Shown: positions 24,420 to 33,049 of the stretch, one piece after another
How the letters are laid out: every line of letters begins with the position of its first letter
How positions within the stretch are numbered: position 1 is the first letter of the stretch
Origin: Bacillota bacterium
GTDB lineage: Bacteria; Bacillota; Clostridia; Acetivibrionales; DTU013
Direction: 5' to 3'
DNA: 64,000 nt
Assembly: GCA_023439545.1 (NCBI GenBank)
Contig: JAEXNT010000010.1
Span: 79,674-143,673 of the forward strand
The notes under the pieces: generated by a model
The model's input: the letters and a program-made list of their open reading frames with translations, nothing else
What the model was told of the DNA's origin: nothing
Database searches by the model: none
Position numbers and translations under genes: made by a program

Positions 24420-25861
24420 GCGTTTCGAGCTTTCTGTCCGAAGCCTTGAACTGGGCGGAGCAGGATGAAAATATACGCTGCATGGTTCTGGTAGGATCGC
24501 AGGCCAGGGGTACGGCGAGGATTGATTCGGATGTCGATCTCGTGGTGATGGCGGACGATCCAAGGCTGTTTGTCAGGGATCATTCCTTCGCAGGCAGGTT
24601 CGGCAGTATTGATAAAATGCAAACCGAGGATTGGGGGAGGGTCACATCCGTAAGGGTGTTTTATAATGACGGGCTGGAAGTGGAGTTCGGCTTCACTGAT
24701 CCTTCCTGGTGTTCCGTACCGCTCGATGCGGGCACGCTTAAGGTATTGACTGACGGTTACAGGGTAATGGCCGACAAGGAAAACTATTTTTCACATATAG
24801 ACATCGAAAGCAGGCACAGCACCGTGGTGAAAAGCCGCGATATGTCGAAACCGGCCTGCGGAATTGATAAACCGGCGGAAGGCGGTCCGGAGCCGGAGGC
24901 CGGCACGATGGCAGCTAACAAACCGGCGGCGCATAAGATTACGCGGAACAAGTCGGCGGCGCATAAGACCGCGCAGAGCAGGTCGGCGGGCTGCAGAAAG
25001 ATCGCCTGCAGAAGTGAAAAAGAAATGATGGAACTTATCCTTGATACGGCCAGAAGCGATGAACGCATCAGGGCTGTTGTGATGAACGGTTCAAGAGCGA
25101 ATCCTGTCGCGCCGAAAGACTTTTATCAAGATTATGATATCGTTTATGTGGTCACGGAATTGAAACCTTTCATTCAGGACCACAGCTGGATAGATATCTT
25201 TGGGGAGAGGCTCATACTACAGATGCCGGAGGCAATGGACCTGCTTCCTCCGTGCAACAACGGCAGCTTCAACTACCAGATGCTGTTCATCGATGGAAAC
25301 AGGATCGACCTGGTTTTGATTCCGGTCGACAAAACGGGCGAACTGCTTGGAAAGGACAGCCTTACAGTCAACCTGCTGGATAAGGACGGCATACTGCCGC
25401 CGGCAGGAGTGCCGAACGACAGCAGCTATCACATAATGCCGCCGACCGAAAAGCTTTATTCCGACTGCTGCAATGAGTTCTGGTGGGTGCTGCAGAACGT
25501 CGCAAAGGGCATTTGCCGGGATGAATTGCCCTATGCCATGAGGATGTTCGAATATGCCAGAGACATGCTGGATCAGATGATTTGCTGGCAAATAGGCGGC
25601 ATTAACGGTTTTAAGGTGTCGACCGGCAAATGCGGCAAGTATTTTAAAAGGTATCTTTCCGAAAGCCAATACAAAATGTATACCGGGACTTATTCCAATG
25701 CTGAATACGGTAAGCTGTGGAAAGCTGTTTTCACCATGTGCGGGCTATTCAGGGAAATGGCGAAGGATGTGGCGGAACGGTCTGGATTTATTTATCCCGA
25801 ATTGGAGGACCGCGGTATGACGGTATATTTGAAAAAATCAAGGGATATTCCGCGAAAGTAG
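24416..25861 (+). CDS. Nucleotidyltransferase fused to an ANT(6)-like adenylyltransferase
   Basis: A protein of 481 aa, far longer than the 280-300 aa usual for aminoglycoside 6-adenylyltransferases. Residues 1-130 are one Pol-beta-type nucleotidyltransferase domain (GSQARGTARIDSDVDLV, G26-S27 and D38-x-D40). Residues about 135-200 are a low-complexity Ala/Lys/Pro linker with a repeated SAAHKxAQ-like unit. Residues about 201-481 match the ANT(6)/AadE family (NGSRANPVAPKDFYQDYDIV, G225-S226, D239-x-D241; then EWRQIE-equivalent helical part). Either domain may modify a drug or another substrate. Coupled to the methyltransferase upstream. Confidence 0.82.
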   Translation: MSVSSFLSEALNWAEQDENIRCMVLVGSQARGTARIDSDVDLVVMADDPRLFVRDHSFAGRFGSIDKMQTEDWGRVTSVRVFYNDGLEVEFGFTDPSWCSVPLDAGTLKVLTDGYRVMADKENYFSHIDIESRHSTVVKSRDMSKPACGIDKPAEGGPEPEAGTMAANKPAAHKITRNKSAAHKTAQSRSAGCRKIACRSEKEMMELILDTARSDERIRAVVMNGSRANPVAPKDFYQDYDIVYVVTELKPFIQDHSWIDIFGERLILQMPEAMDLLPPCNNGSFNYQMLFIDGNRIDLVLIPVDKTGELLGKDSLTVNLLDKDGILPPAGVPNDSSYHIMPPTEKLYSDCCNEFWWVLQNVAKGICRDELPYAMRMFEYARDMLDQMICWQIGGINGFKVSTGKCGKYFKRYLSESQYKMYTGTYSNAEYGKLWKAVFTMCGLFREMAKDVAERSGFIYPELEDRGMTVYLKKSRDIPRK

Positions 25862-25866
25862 TACGA

Positions 25867-25896
25867 TTTACATAAATTTAAGCAATTGTTTAGAAT
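25867..25896 (+). promoter_or_regulatory. Putative promoter of the DinB-family gene
   Basis: TTTACA, 18 bp, TAGAAT, about 25 bp upstream of the start at 25919. Confidence 0.5.
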
Positions 25897-25918
25897 GAAC
25901 TAATACAGGAGGTATATT

Positions 25919-26374
25919 ATGATCGATACAAAAAATTTCTCGGAGATGGTGGAGCAATTCCATAAAAAGCTTGGGGAGGTCCCTGCGGAGCTCACAGACA
26001 TAAGGCCTGCCGAGGATAGCTGGTCGCTCAAGGAAATCATAGGGCATTTGATCGACTCGACATCGAACAACCACCAGAGATTCGTCAGGCTGCAATTCGG
26101 CGACCTGCTGGATTTCCCGCCATACGAGGCGGAAAGCTGGATACGGGTGCAGAATTACAGGAGTATGGACTGGAGAGAGCTTGCGACACTTTGGTATTCC
26201 TATAACCGTATATTGTTGAGGATCATTGAGAATATTGACGAAAGCGCGCTGGAAAATGTCTGGGTCAAGGGTGAGGACGCACTGCCGCTGAATTTTATCG
26301 TAAAGGATTTTTACAGGCATTTACAGTGGCATATCGGACATTTCGAAGGCAGGCTCAAGGAAGTAACGGCTTAA
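25919..26374 (+). CDS. DinB-fold protein (putative metal-dependent enzyme)
   Basis: A protein of 151 aa, a four-helix-bundle DinB/YfiT-like protein. The metal histidines are placed as in the family: LKEIIGHLIDS (about residue 45), and DFYRHLQWHIGHFE (about residues 128-141), with the helix SWSLKEIIGHL opening. Members transfer thiols or carry nickel or zinc; mycothiol, bacillithiol or other S-transfer roles are known. GGAGG precedes ATG. Confidence 0.83.
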   Translation: MIDTKNFSEMVEQFHKKLGEVPAELTDIRPAEDSWSLKEIIGHLIDSTSNNHQRFVRLQFGDLLDFPPYEAESWIRVQNYRSMDWRELATLWYSYNRILLRIIENIDESALENVWVKGEDALPLNFIVKDFYRHLQWHIGHFEGRLKEVTA

Positions 26375-26430
26375 CGAAGTAGAAGGCGGAGAGGTATTCA
26401 CGGTAAACAGGACAGGATTGTGAGGTCAGA

Positions 26431-27042
26431 ATGGTTCGATTTTACATAACGAGACATGGTGAAACGCTTTGGAATACGCAGAAGAGGATGCAGGGACACA
26501 AGGATTCACCGCTGACGGAGCTTGGTATAAGCCAGGCGGAATCGCTTGCAGGAGCTTTGAGGGAAGTTGAATTCGAAGCGGCCTATTCAAGCTCGAGCCG
26601 GAGGGCGCTGCAGACTGCGCGCATTATTATCGGGGACAGGGATGTTCCGGTCGTACCGATGGACGGCCTTATGGAAATAAACCTCGGCGTATGGGAAGGT
26701 ATGGTGTTTTCAGAGGCAGAGAAGCTTTACCCCGAGGAATTCAAAAATTTCTGGGAGCACCCGGACAGATACAGGCCTCTCGGCGGAGAAAGCTTTGAAG
26801 CTTTGATCGACCGCGTCGGCAGGACTATGGAGACCCTGGCGAGAAGGCACAAAGAGGGGAATCTGCTGGTGGTCACTCATGCGGTCACGCTGAAAGCGAT
26901 CACGACCTATATTGAAAAAAAGGAAATAAAGGATCTTTGGACCGGTGCCTATATAAAGCAGGCCTGTTTGAACCTGCTCGAATTTGAGGATGGAAAATGG
27001 AATCCCGTGATATGGGGTGATATTTCACATTACGAGGAATAG
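26431..27042 (+). CDS. Histidine-phosphatase family protein
   Basis: A protein of 203 aa of the phosphoglycerate mutase-like superfamily: the catalytic RHGETLWNTQKRMQGHKDSPL (His at about residue 8), the SSSRRALQTA arginine helix, the MEINLGVWEGM acid region, and VVTHAVTLKAI with the second histidine. The layout resembles the CobC/GpmB phosphatases more than glycolytic mutases. The substrate is unknown. Probably transcribed with the DinB gene that follows 11 bp later. Confidence 0.88.
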   Translation: MVRFYITRHGETLWNTQKRMQGHKDSPLTELGISQAESLAGALREVEFEAAYSSSSRRALQTARIIIGDRDVPVVPMDGLMEINLGVWEGMVFSEAEKLYPEEFKNFWEHPDRYRPLGGESFEALIDRVGRTMETLARRHKEGNLLVVTHAVTLKAITTYIEKKEIKDLWTGAYIKQACLNLLEFEDGKWNPVIWGDISHYEE

Positions 27043-27053
27043 GAGGTATTATC

Positions 27054-27539
27054 ATGAGCAGCAGCATTATTAAATCTGCAAAAATACATTTCGATTTGAG
27101 CTTTGATATGCTCGAAAAAATGATCATTCAGTGCCCTGATGAACTCTGGGATAAAAAACTTGCGGGATTCGTTTTCTGGCAGCAGATACTGCACGCCCTG
27201 ACGGGTGTCGAATATTGGATGAGACAGGCCGGGGACGAATTCACCGAGCCGTTTGCGGAGAGGAAGCTGTACCCCGAACTCGAAAATGACCCTGAGGGCA
27301 GTATTACAAGGGACGAGCTGATAGAATACAAAAACAGAGTCAAAAGGATCTGCAGCAGCTTTTTTGAAGGCCGGAACGACGAATGGCTGAGTGAGCCGAA
27401 CGTTATTTGCAATGGGATCAACAATATCGACATAGTATTCATGCTGACAAGGCACGTGCAATACCACGTAGGCCATTGCGACAGTATTCTCAGGGACAGG
27501 AACTACGAGGCGGTCGAATGGGTGGATTACTTCAGATGA
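27054..27539 (+). CDS. DinB-fold protein, second copy
   Basis: A protein of 161 aa with the DinB bundle; histidines lie in FWQQILHALTGVEYW (about residue 45) and in FMLTRHVQYHVGHCDSIL (about residue 131). It is related in layout to the gene at 25919 but not an obvious recent duplicate. AGGAGG precedes the ATG. Confidence 0.8.
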   Translation: MSSSIIKSAKIHFDLSFDMLEKMIIQCPDELWDKKLAGFVFWQQILHALTGVEYWMRQAGDEFTEPFAERKLYPELENDPEGSITRDELIEYKNRVKRICSSFFEGRNDEWLSEPNVICNGINNIDIVFMLTRHVQYHVGHCDSILRDRNYEAVEWVDYFR

Positions 27540-27568
27540 CTTGATCGGAGCGCTCAAGGGTGGGCTGT

Positions 27569-28039
27569 ATGATGACAGTGGAAATCGTTTATACCGACAG
27601 TGAAGATCAGGACTTCGCAAAGCTGATCAAAATGCTCGACGAGGATCTGAATGAGAGATATGGGGAGCTTCAGAAGCAATATGAGGCCCATAACAGGATC
27701 GATCACATAAAGAACGTTGTATTGCTTTATGTCGAGGGACATCCTGCGGCCTGCGGGGCATTCAAACGCTATGATCCCGAATCGGCCGAGCTGAAGCGTA
27801 TTTTTGTCGCAAAAGAATACAGGGGACTGGGCTTATCGAAAATATTAGTTGCCAGGCTCGAGGAGTGGGCAATCAAGGAAGGCTTCGGGTATGCAGTTCT
27901 GGAAACCGGTAAAAGGCAGAATGAGGCGATCGGTCTTTATAAGAAATGCGGTTACGAAGTAATACCGAATTATGGGGTATATATCGGAAACAGCAACAGT
28001 GTCTGTATGAGGAAAAGCTTGGTACAGAACCGTGAATAG
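27569..28039 (+). CDS. GNAT-family N-acetyltransferase
   Basis: 156 aa from ATG 27569 (AAGGGTGGG upstream; an ATG one codon on and a GTG at 27560 are alternatives). Acetyl-CoA motif IFVAKEYRGLGLSKILVARLEEWA (R-G-L-G-L), then GKRQNEAIGLYKKCGYEV. An N-terminal extension (DLNERYGELQKQYEAHN) resembles YjgM/YhhY-type amino acid acetyltransferases. Acceptor unknown. Confidence 0.85.
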   Translation: MMTVEIVYTDSEDQDFAKLIKMLDEDLNERYGELQKQYEAHNRIDHIKNVVLLYVEGHPAACGAFKRYDPESAELKRIFVAKEYRGLGLSKILVARLEEWAIKEGFGYAVLETGKRQNEAIGLYKKCGYEVIPNYGVYIGNSNSVCMRKSLVQNRE

Positions 28040-28148
28040 TACTGTGCGCAGTATCGAGAATAGTATCGAGCGTAAGCGCTGTGCACATTGTCGCGGAATG
28101 CTTACTGTAAGCGGCTTTCAAACCTTATTGAACAAAATGCGGAAGAAC

Positions 28149-28177
28149 TTGACAGCCGAACATATGTTTGATATTAT
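28149..28177 (+). promoter_or_regulatory. Promoter with LexA-like dyad in its spacer (DUF3795 gene)
   Basis: TTGACA (28149-28154), 17 bp, TATTAT (28172-28177). The spacer contains CGAACATATGTTTG (28157-28170), identical to and in the same register as the box at 15603-15616. Confidence 0.65.
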
Positions 28178-28221
28178 ATATCCATAAATTGTATGGAATG
28201 CTCGGTTAGGGGGAGATAGAG

Positions 28222-28599
28222 ATGGACAGGGAAAAAGGAATAGCTTTTTGCGGACTTGCATGCGCTTTGTGTATCGAAAACACAACCTGCGCAGGCTGCA
28301 GAAATGAAGGCTGCAAGGACAAGGACTGGTGCAAGAATTTCAAATGCTTCAAGACCAAAGGCATCAGAGGCTGCTGGGAATGCAGCGAATTCCCCTGTAG
28401 CGGAGGCATGCTGGATAATAAAAGAATAAGGGCTTTTGCGGCTTTCATTAAAAAATATGGCGAGGAATACCTTCTCGATTGTCTCGCTAAAAATGAAAAA
28501 GCCGGCATAGTATACCACAATCCGGGTGAACTGACGGGTGATTATGATATCCCCGAGACGGAAGAAGGTATCATACAGATGATACTCAACGGAAGGTAG
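28222..28599 (+). CDS. DUF3795 cysteine-rich protein
   Basis: A protein of 125 aa of the DUF3795 family. The N-terminal half is cysteine-rich: CGLACALC, CAGCRNEGC, WCKNFKCF and GCWECSEFPC, arranged for zinc or an iron-sulfur cluster. The C-terminal half is a helix bundle (FAAFIKKYGEEYLLDCL). Function unknown. The promoter contains a perfect copy of the dyad seen upstream of the hydrolase gene at 15660. Confidence 0.82.
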   Translation: MDREKGIAFCGLACALCIENTTCAGCRNEGCKDKDWCKNFKCFKTKGIRGCWECSEFPCSGGMLDNKRIRAFAAFIKKYGEEYLLDCLAKNEKAGIVYHNPGELTGDYDIPETEEGIIQMILNGR

Positions 28600-28649
28600 A
28601 GCCAAAATCACGTCCCGCCCGAGCGGGCGTGGCCCAAAGGCGAGTCACG

Positions 28650-29108
28650 GTGAAGAAAATGGTTGAAAGAGCTTTGTTCGAAGATCTCGAAGAGATACTC
28701 TCGCTGCAGAAACTGGCATACCAAAGCGAAGCCTTGATATGCAACGATTTCAGCATACCTCCGCTGACCCAGACGATTGACGGTATACGCGACGATTTTC
28801 GGAACCAGGTCATATTGAAGGCTGTTATGGAAGACAATATAATAGGATCCATAAGGGCATGCGAAAAGGACGGAACGTGTTTCATAGGCCGCGTTGTCGT
28901 ACATCCTGAATATCAGAACAGGGGAATCGGCAGAAAGCTTATGCTTGCCGTCGAGGAGGTATTCCCTCAGTGTCGGAAGTTCTCTCTGTTTACCGGGAAA
29001 AACAGTGTAAAAAATCTATATTTCTATGGAAGCCTCGGTTATAAGCAGGTCAGGGAAGAGTATATACACGATACCCTGACTTTCGTCTATCTGGAAAAAG
29101 TTAAATGA
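28650..29108 (+). CDS. GNAT-family N-acetyltransferase
   Basis: 152 aa from GTG 28650; an AAAGGCGAG site precedes it, and a GTG at 28629 is an alternative. Acetyl-CoA motif VVVHPEYQNRGIGRKLMLAVEEV (Q-N-R-G-I-G), then LFTGKNSVKNLYFYGSLGY. The downstream neighbour addB starts 64 bp later and has its own -10 element. Confidence 0.82.
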   Translation: MKKMVERALFEDLEEILSLQKLAYQSEALICNDFSIPPLTQTIDGIRDDFRNQVILKAVMEDNIIGSIRACEKDGTCFIGRVVVHPEYQNRGIGRKLMLAVEEVFPQCRKFSLFTGKNSVKNLYFYGSLGYKQVREEYIHDTLTFVYLEKVK

Positions 29109-29125
29109 GAAAATAAAATCGAATA

Positions 29126-29134
29126 TGGTACAAT
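29126..29134 (+). promoter_or_regulatory. Extended -10 element upstream of addB
   Basis: TGG-TACAAT, about 39 bp upstream of the addB start, without a clear -35. The same TGG-TA(C/T)AAT form is seen upstream of the methyltransferase and sbcD genes. Confidence 0.45.
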
Positions 29135-29172
29135 TGTTTTATGCAGTATAACTTCACCCTTCGGAGGCGTCT

Positions 29173-32100
29173 ATGGGGCTCAGAATTGTATATGGCCGGG
29201 CCGGAAGCGGTAAATCAGCCTTCTGCCTTCATGAAATAAAAAACAGGAGCGGTGCTGAACACCCGCTGGTATTGATCGTACCGGAGCAATTTTCTCTGCA
29301 GGCTGAAAAAAGCCTCGCTAAAACGACGGGTTCGTCCGGCATATTCAGCGCAGAAGTACTTAGCTTCAGGAGACTGGCCTTCCGCGTCTTCGGAGAGGTT
29401 GGCGGCATTTCGCGCAAGCATCTGAATGCGTCGGGGAAAAGTATGCTGCTGTTCAGGATACTTGACAGGCTTTCGGGCGAATTGAAGGTATTTTCAAGAG
29501 CCGCCCTGAGAAAGGGTTTTACTGAATCGCTGTCCGATGCTATCACGGAATTCAAGCGTTACGACATCCCGCCCGAGCAACTGTATAAAGCGGCGGAAAT
29601 GCAGGAGGTCAGCCTTCCGCTGAGGGACAAGCTCAGCGATCTGGCGCTGGTCTATTCGGAATTCGAGAAGCAGCTGCACCAAAACTATCTGGATTCTGAT
29701 GACGACCTCGTAGAGCTGTTTAAAAAGCTGGACGAATCCAGACAGTTTGACGGCGCCGAAATATGGATAGATGAGTTTTCGGGTTTTACGCCTCAGGAAT
29801 ACAAAGTAATTGCCAAACTGTTGCAAAAAGCTGAAAGAGTTACGGTGTGCCTTTGCACCGACAACATATCCGATGGCGCAGGCAGCCTTTCGGGAGGGTA
29901 CGGCAGCGAAGCTTCGATGGTATTTGAGCCCGTCAGGAATACTGCGGTGAAGCTTACCCGAATGGCTGAAAAACAAGGCGTTATAGTCGAAAAGCCCGTG
30001 AAGCTCGGTGGGGAAAACGGAATATTACCCCGTTTTGCCGCCTCTGAGGAGCTTGGACATCTCGAAAGGAATTTCTACAATTACCCTTATAAAAAATATT
30101 CTAAATGCGCAGGAGATGTTTTGATTTCGGCTTCAGCCAATCCATACTCGGAGGTTGAGGATTGCGCGCGCGATATCATAAGGCTCTGCAGAGAACACAG
30201 CTTCAGATACAGGGATATAGCCGTCACAATGAGGAATCCCGACAGTTACTCGGGGACAGTCAAAAGCATATTCACAAGGTATGGCATACCTTTCTTTATC
30301 GACGGCAAAAGAAATATAGACGGTCATCCTCTTATTGTTTTCATACGTTCCGCTCTCGAGATCATAACGACAAACTGGTCCTATGAGGCAGTTTTCAGAT
30401 ATGCGCGGACAGGCCTTGCGGGAGTGGGGAGAGATGAACTGGACTTGCTGGAAAATTATGTGCTTGCAAACGGGATAAGGGGAAATAACTGGACCCGGGA
30501 CGAAGACTGGGATCGTCCGATAGTGTTGAAGGATGGCAGCGCGGAACCTGACCGGCGTGAAACGGAATACCTCTCAAGGATCAATGCCGCAAGGCGCCGG
30601 CTATCGGCTCCTGTAGAGTCTTTCCGTGCAAAGACGAAGGGCCGTACAGGAGCCGTCGATTACTGCACAGCTTTGTATGAACTTCTACGTGAAACGGGCG
30701 CCGACAAGCGAATCGAGGAGCTATTGAAGCAGATCGCAGCCGACGGACGGCTGGACCGTGCGGACGAGTACCGGCAGGTCTGGAATATCGTCATGGAAGT
30801 ATTCTCTCAGGTGGTAGAAGTACTGGGAGAGGAGAAACTCGGGGTAGAACGCTTCTCGGAAATACTTGCCGCCGGATTCGAAGGGCACAAGATGGGCTTG
30901 ATCCCACCGGCGCTCGACCAGGTATTGGTCGGCAGTATAGAGCGGGCCAGAAGTCATGATATAAGAGCTTTATATATATTGGGAGTAAACGAGGGAGTAT
31001 TGCCCGGGACCAAAATGGATCAGGGACTGCTTTCGGATATGGATCGCGACAGCCTTGGGCAGATAGGTCTCGACCTTGCCGGTAATACGGCAAACAGATG
31101 TCTCGAAGAGAGGTTTATGGTATATATGGCTCTTGCGACGCCGTCAGCTTACCTTTGGCTGGGCTATCCGACGGCTGACCGCGAGGGCAAGGCCCTGAGA
31201 CCTTCCCGCGTCATTTCGGAAGTAAAAAGAATACTGCCCGGCGTTTTGGTAAAGAGCACAATAACCTCCGACAGTCAGGGCGGGATCATAATGCCCGCGG
31301 CGCAGGAACCTGCCTTTGATGAACTTGTAGTGCAGCTTCGCAGGTATTCAGACGGCGAACCGGTAAATGACGGTTGGAGGGACATTTATAAATGGTTTGC
31401 AAATAACGAAGAGTGGAAGGTTAAATGCCTTAACATATTGAACGGCTTGAATTATACCAATCATGCAAAGCAGCTCACAGGCGTCAGAGCTGCGGGTTTG
31501 TATGGAAGACCTGTGTTTACGAGCATTTCCCGAATGGAGGCATATGCGGCGTGTCCGTTTTCTTATTATGTGAAATACGGACTTAGAGCCGGGGAACGCA
31601 GGATATACGGTTTTGAACCCGTCGACGCCGGTACTTTCATGCATCATATGATAGATGAATTTTCAAGGACGCTTGTGAAAAAAGGAGTCAGCTGGCGCCA
31701 GCTGGATAAGGAATGGTGCGGCAAGCAGGTCGGCGTCCTCGTCGATGAATGGCTCTCGGCCAACGCAGGCAGCATTCTCGTCAGCAGCAGGAAATACCGG
31801 TACCTTTCCGAAAAACTCAAGAGGACCGTGACCAAAGCTGTCACACTTATCAGCGGACACATCAGCTCGGGCGGTTTCGAGCCCTCCGGCTATGAAGTCG
31901 AATTCGGAGACCGTGGGAGATATCCTGCGATCACAATTGAACTGCCATCCGGTGAATGCGTGAAAATGACGGGCAGGATCGACAGGATAGACTCAATGAA
32001 GAGCGAGGAAGGAACCTATCTCAGAATTATCGATTATAAATCCGGCAATAAGGCATTGAAACTGGGAGACATATACTATGGCCTTCAGCTCCAGCTTATC

Positions 32101-32832
32101 ACTTATCTCGACGCCGTGATCGAAAGCGAGGAGGAAAAGTGCGGGGAAGAAAAAAGCCTGGTGAATGAGACCGGACACGTCAAAATCGTAGATACCGGCG
32201 AGCAATCCGGAAACGGAGGCGCCTGTGAACGATCCGGAAACGGAGATGCCGATGGACAGACCGGCTCGGGTGGAGAAGGAAAGCTTCTGCCCGCAGGCGT
32301 ACTATATTTCAGACTGGACGACCCGTTGATACGATGCAGCAGGGAAAGCACTAACGAGGAAATAGAAAAGGCTATTATGAAAGAGCTTAGAATGAAAGGC
32401 CTCGTCCTTGCGGATGTAAAGCTGCTCAGGGAGATGGACAGGCAGATCGATGGGGACTCGCTTATCGTCCCCGCCCGGATCAACAAGGATGGTACGCTGG
32501 GACGGTCCTCCGCGGCCACGCAGGATCAGTTCAGCATGCTTCGGAGATATGTCAGGAAAACGCTCGCATCCATAGGAAGCGGGATACTGGACGGAAATGT
32601 AGCCATAAGTCCGTATAAAAAGAAGTCGATGACGGCCTGCACCTATTGCAGCTTCAACTCCATATGCCAGTTTGACGTATCGATACGCGACAATCGTTAC
32701 CGCATGCTTGCCGACCGTAAGGATGACGAGTGGTGGCAGGTAATGAGGGGGGCGGAATCCGAGGCCGCTTCCGAGGCTGCTTCCAAGGCCGCTTCTGAGG
32801 CTGCTGCGGCTGAAACGGGCGTTGACAGGTGA
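29173..32832 (+). CDS. addB: AddB, subunit B of the AddAB helicase-nuclease
   Basis: A protein of 1219 aa, close to but a little over the usual 1150-1170. It opens with Walker A GRAGSGKSAF (residues 7-16). The C-terminal nuclease domain has RIIDYKSGNK (about 952-961). The four cysteines of the iron-sulfur staple are present: Cys794 (AACPFSYY) and Cys1156, Cys1159 and Cys1165 in CTYCSFNSIC. The extra length is in a Gly/Glu-rich insert (about residues 990-1035) and an Ala/Glu/Ser tail of tandem SEAASEAA type. Works with AddA to resect broken ends to Chi-like sites. Confidence 0.96.
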   Translation: MGLRIVYGRAGSGKSAFCLHEIKNRSGAEHPLVLIVPEQFSLQAEKSLAKTTGSSGIFSAEVLSFRRLAFRVFGEVGGISRKHLNASGKSMLLFRILDRLSGELKVFSRAALRKGFTESLSDAITEFKRYDIPPEQLYKAAEMQEVSLPLRDKLSDLALVYSEFEKQLHQNYLDSDDDLVELFKKLDESRQFDGAEIWIDEFSGFTPQEYKVIAKLLQKAERVTVCLCTDNISDGAGSLSGGYGSEASMVFEPVRNTAVKLTRMAEKQGVIVEKPVKLGGENGILPRFAASEELGHLERNFYNYPYKKYSKCAGDVLISASANPYSEVEDCARDIIRLCREHSFRYRDIAVTMRNPDSYSGTVKSIFTRYGIPFFIDGKRNIDGHPLIVFIRSALEIITTNWSYEAVFRYARTGLAGVGRDELDLLENYVLANGIRGNNWTRDEDWDRPIVLKDGSAEPDRRETEYLSRINAARRRLSAPVESFRAKTKGRTGAVDYCTALYELLRETGADKRIEELLKQIAADGRLDRADEYRQVWNIVMEVFSQVVEVLGEEKLGVERFSEILAAGFEGHKMGLIPPALDQVLVGSIERARSHDIRALYILGVNEGVLPGTKMDQGLLSDMDRDSLGQIGLDLAGNTANRCLEERFMVYMALATPSAYLWLGYPTADREGKALRPSRVISEVKRILPGVLVKSTITSDSQGGIIMPAAQEPAFDELVVQLRRYSDGEPVNDGWRDIYKWFANNEEWKVKCLNILNGLNYTNHAKQLTGVRAAGLYGRPVFTSISRMEAYAACPFSYYVKYGLRAGERRIYGFEPVDAGTFMHHMIDEFSRTLVKKGVSWRQLDKEWCGKQVGVLVDEWLSANAGSILVSSRKYRYLSEKLKRTVTKAVTLISGHISSGGFEPSGYEVEFGDRGRYPAITIELPSGECVKMTGRIDRIDSMKSEEGTYLRIIDYKSGNKALKLGDIYYGLQLQLITYLDAVIESEEEKCGEEKSLVNETGHVKIVDTGEQSGNGGACERSGNGDADGQTGSGGEGKLLPAGVLYFRLDDPLIRCSRESTNEEIEKAIMKELRMKGLVLADVKLLREMDRQIDGDSLIVPARINKDGTLGRSSAATQDQFSMLRRYVRKTLASIGSGILDGNVAISPYKKKSMTACTYCSFNSICQFDVSIRDNRYRMLADRKDDEWWQVMRGAESEAASEAASKAASEAAAAETGVDR

Positions 32833-33049
32833 TGCCGGAACAGGAAAAAGAAACGGGAATAACAGAAAAGAAACGGGCTCAGGGTATTTTCTTTGCCTTG
32901 GAACGATAGAGCAAATGGGTCACAGGCAATGGAACACAAAGACAGAGACCTTGTCCCAATACCAACGCTGAAGGCTTATGATGTTTTTTATGACAGCGGG
33001 AGGATGCCCTGTTAACAGCATACTGATCGAAATTCAGGGGGATTAAGTA
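32833..33049. other. Spacer between addB and addA
   Basis: 217 bp with no gene found; short purine-rich repeats (AGAAACGGG twice) and a CTGTTAACAG palindrome near 33010. addA has its own ribosome site (GGGGG at 33036). Confidence 0.5.
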
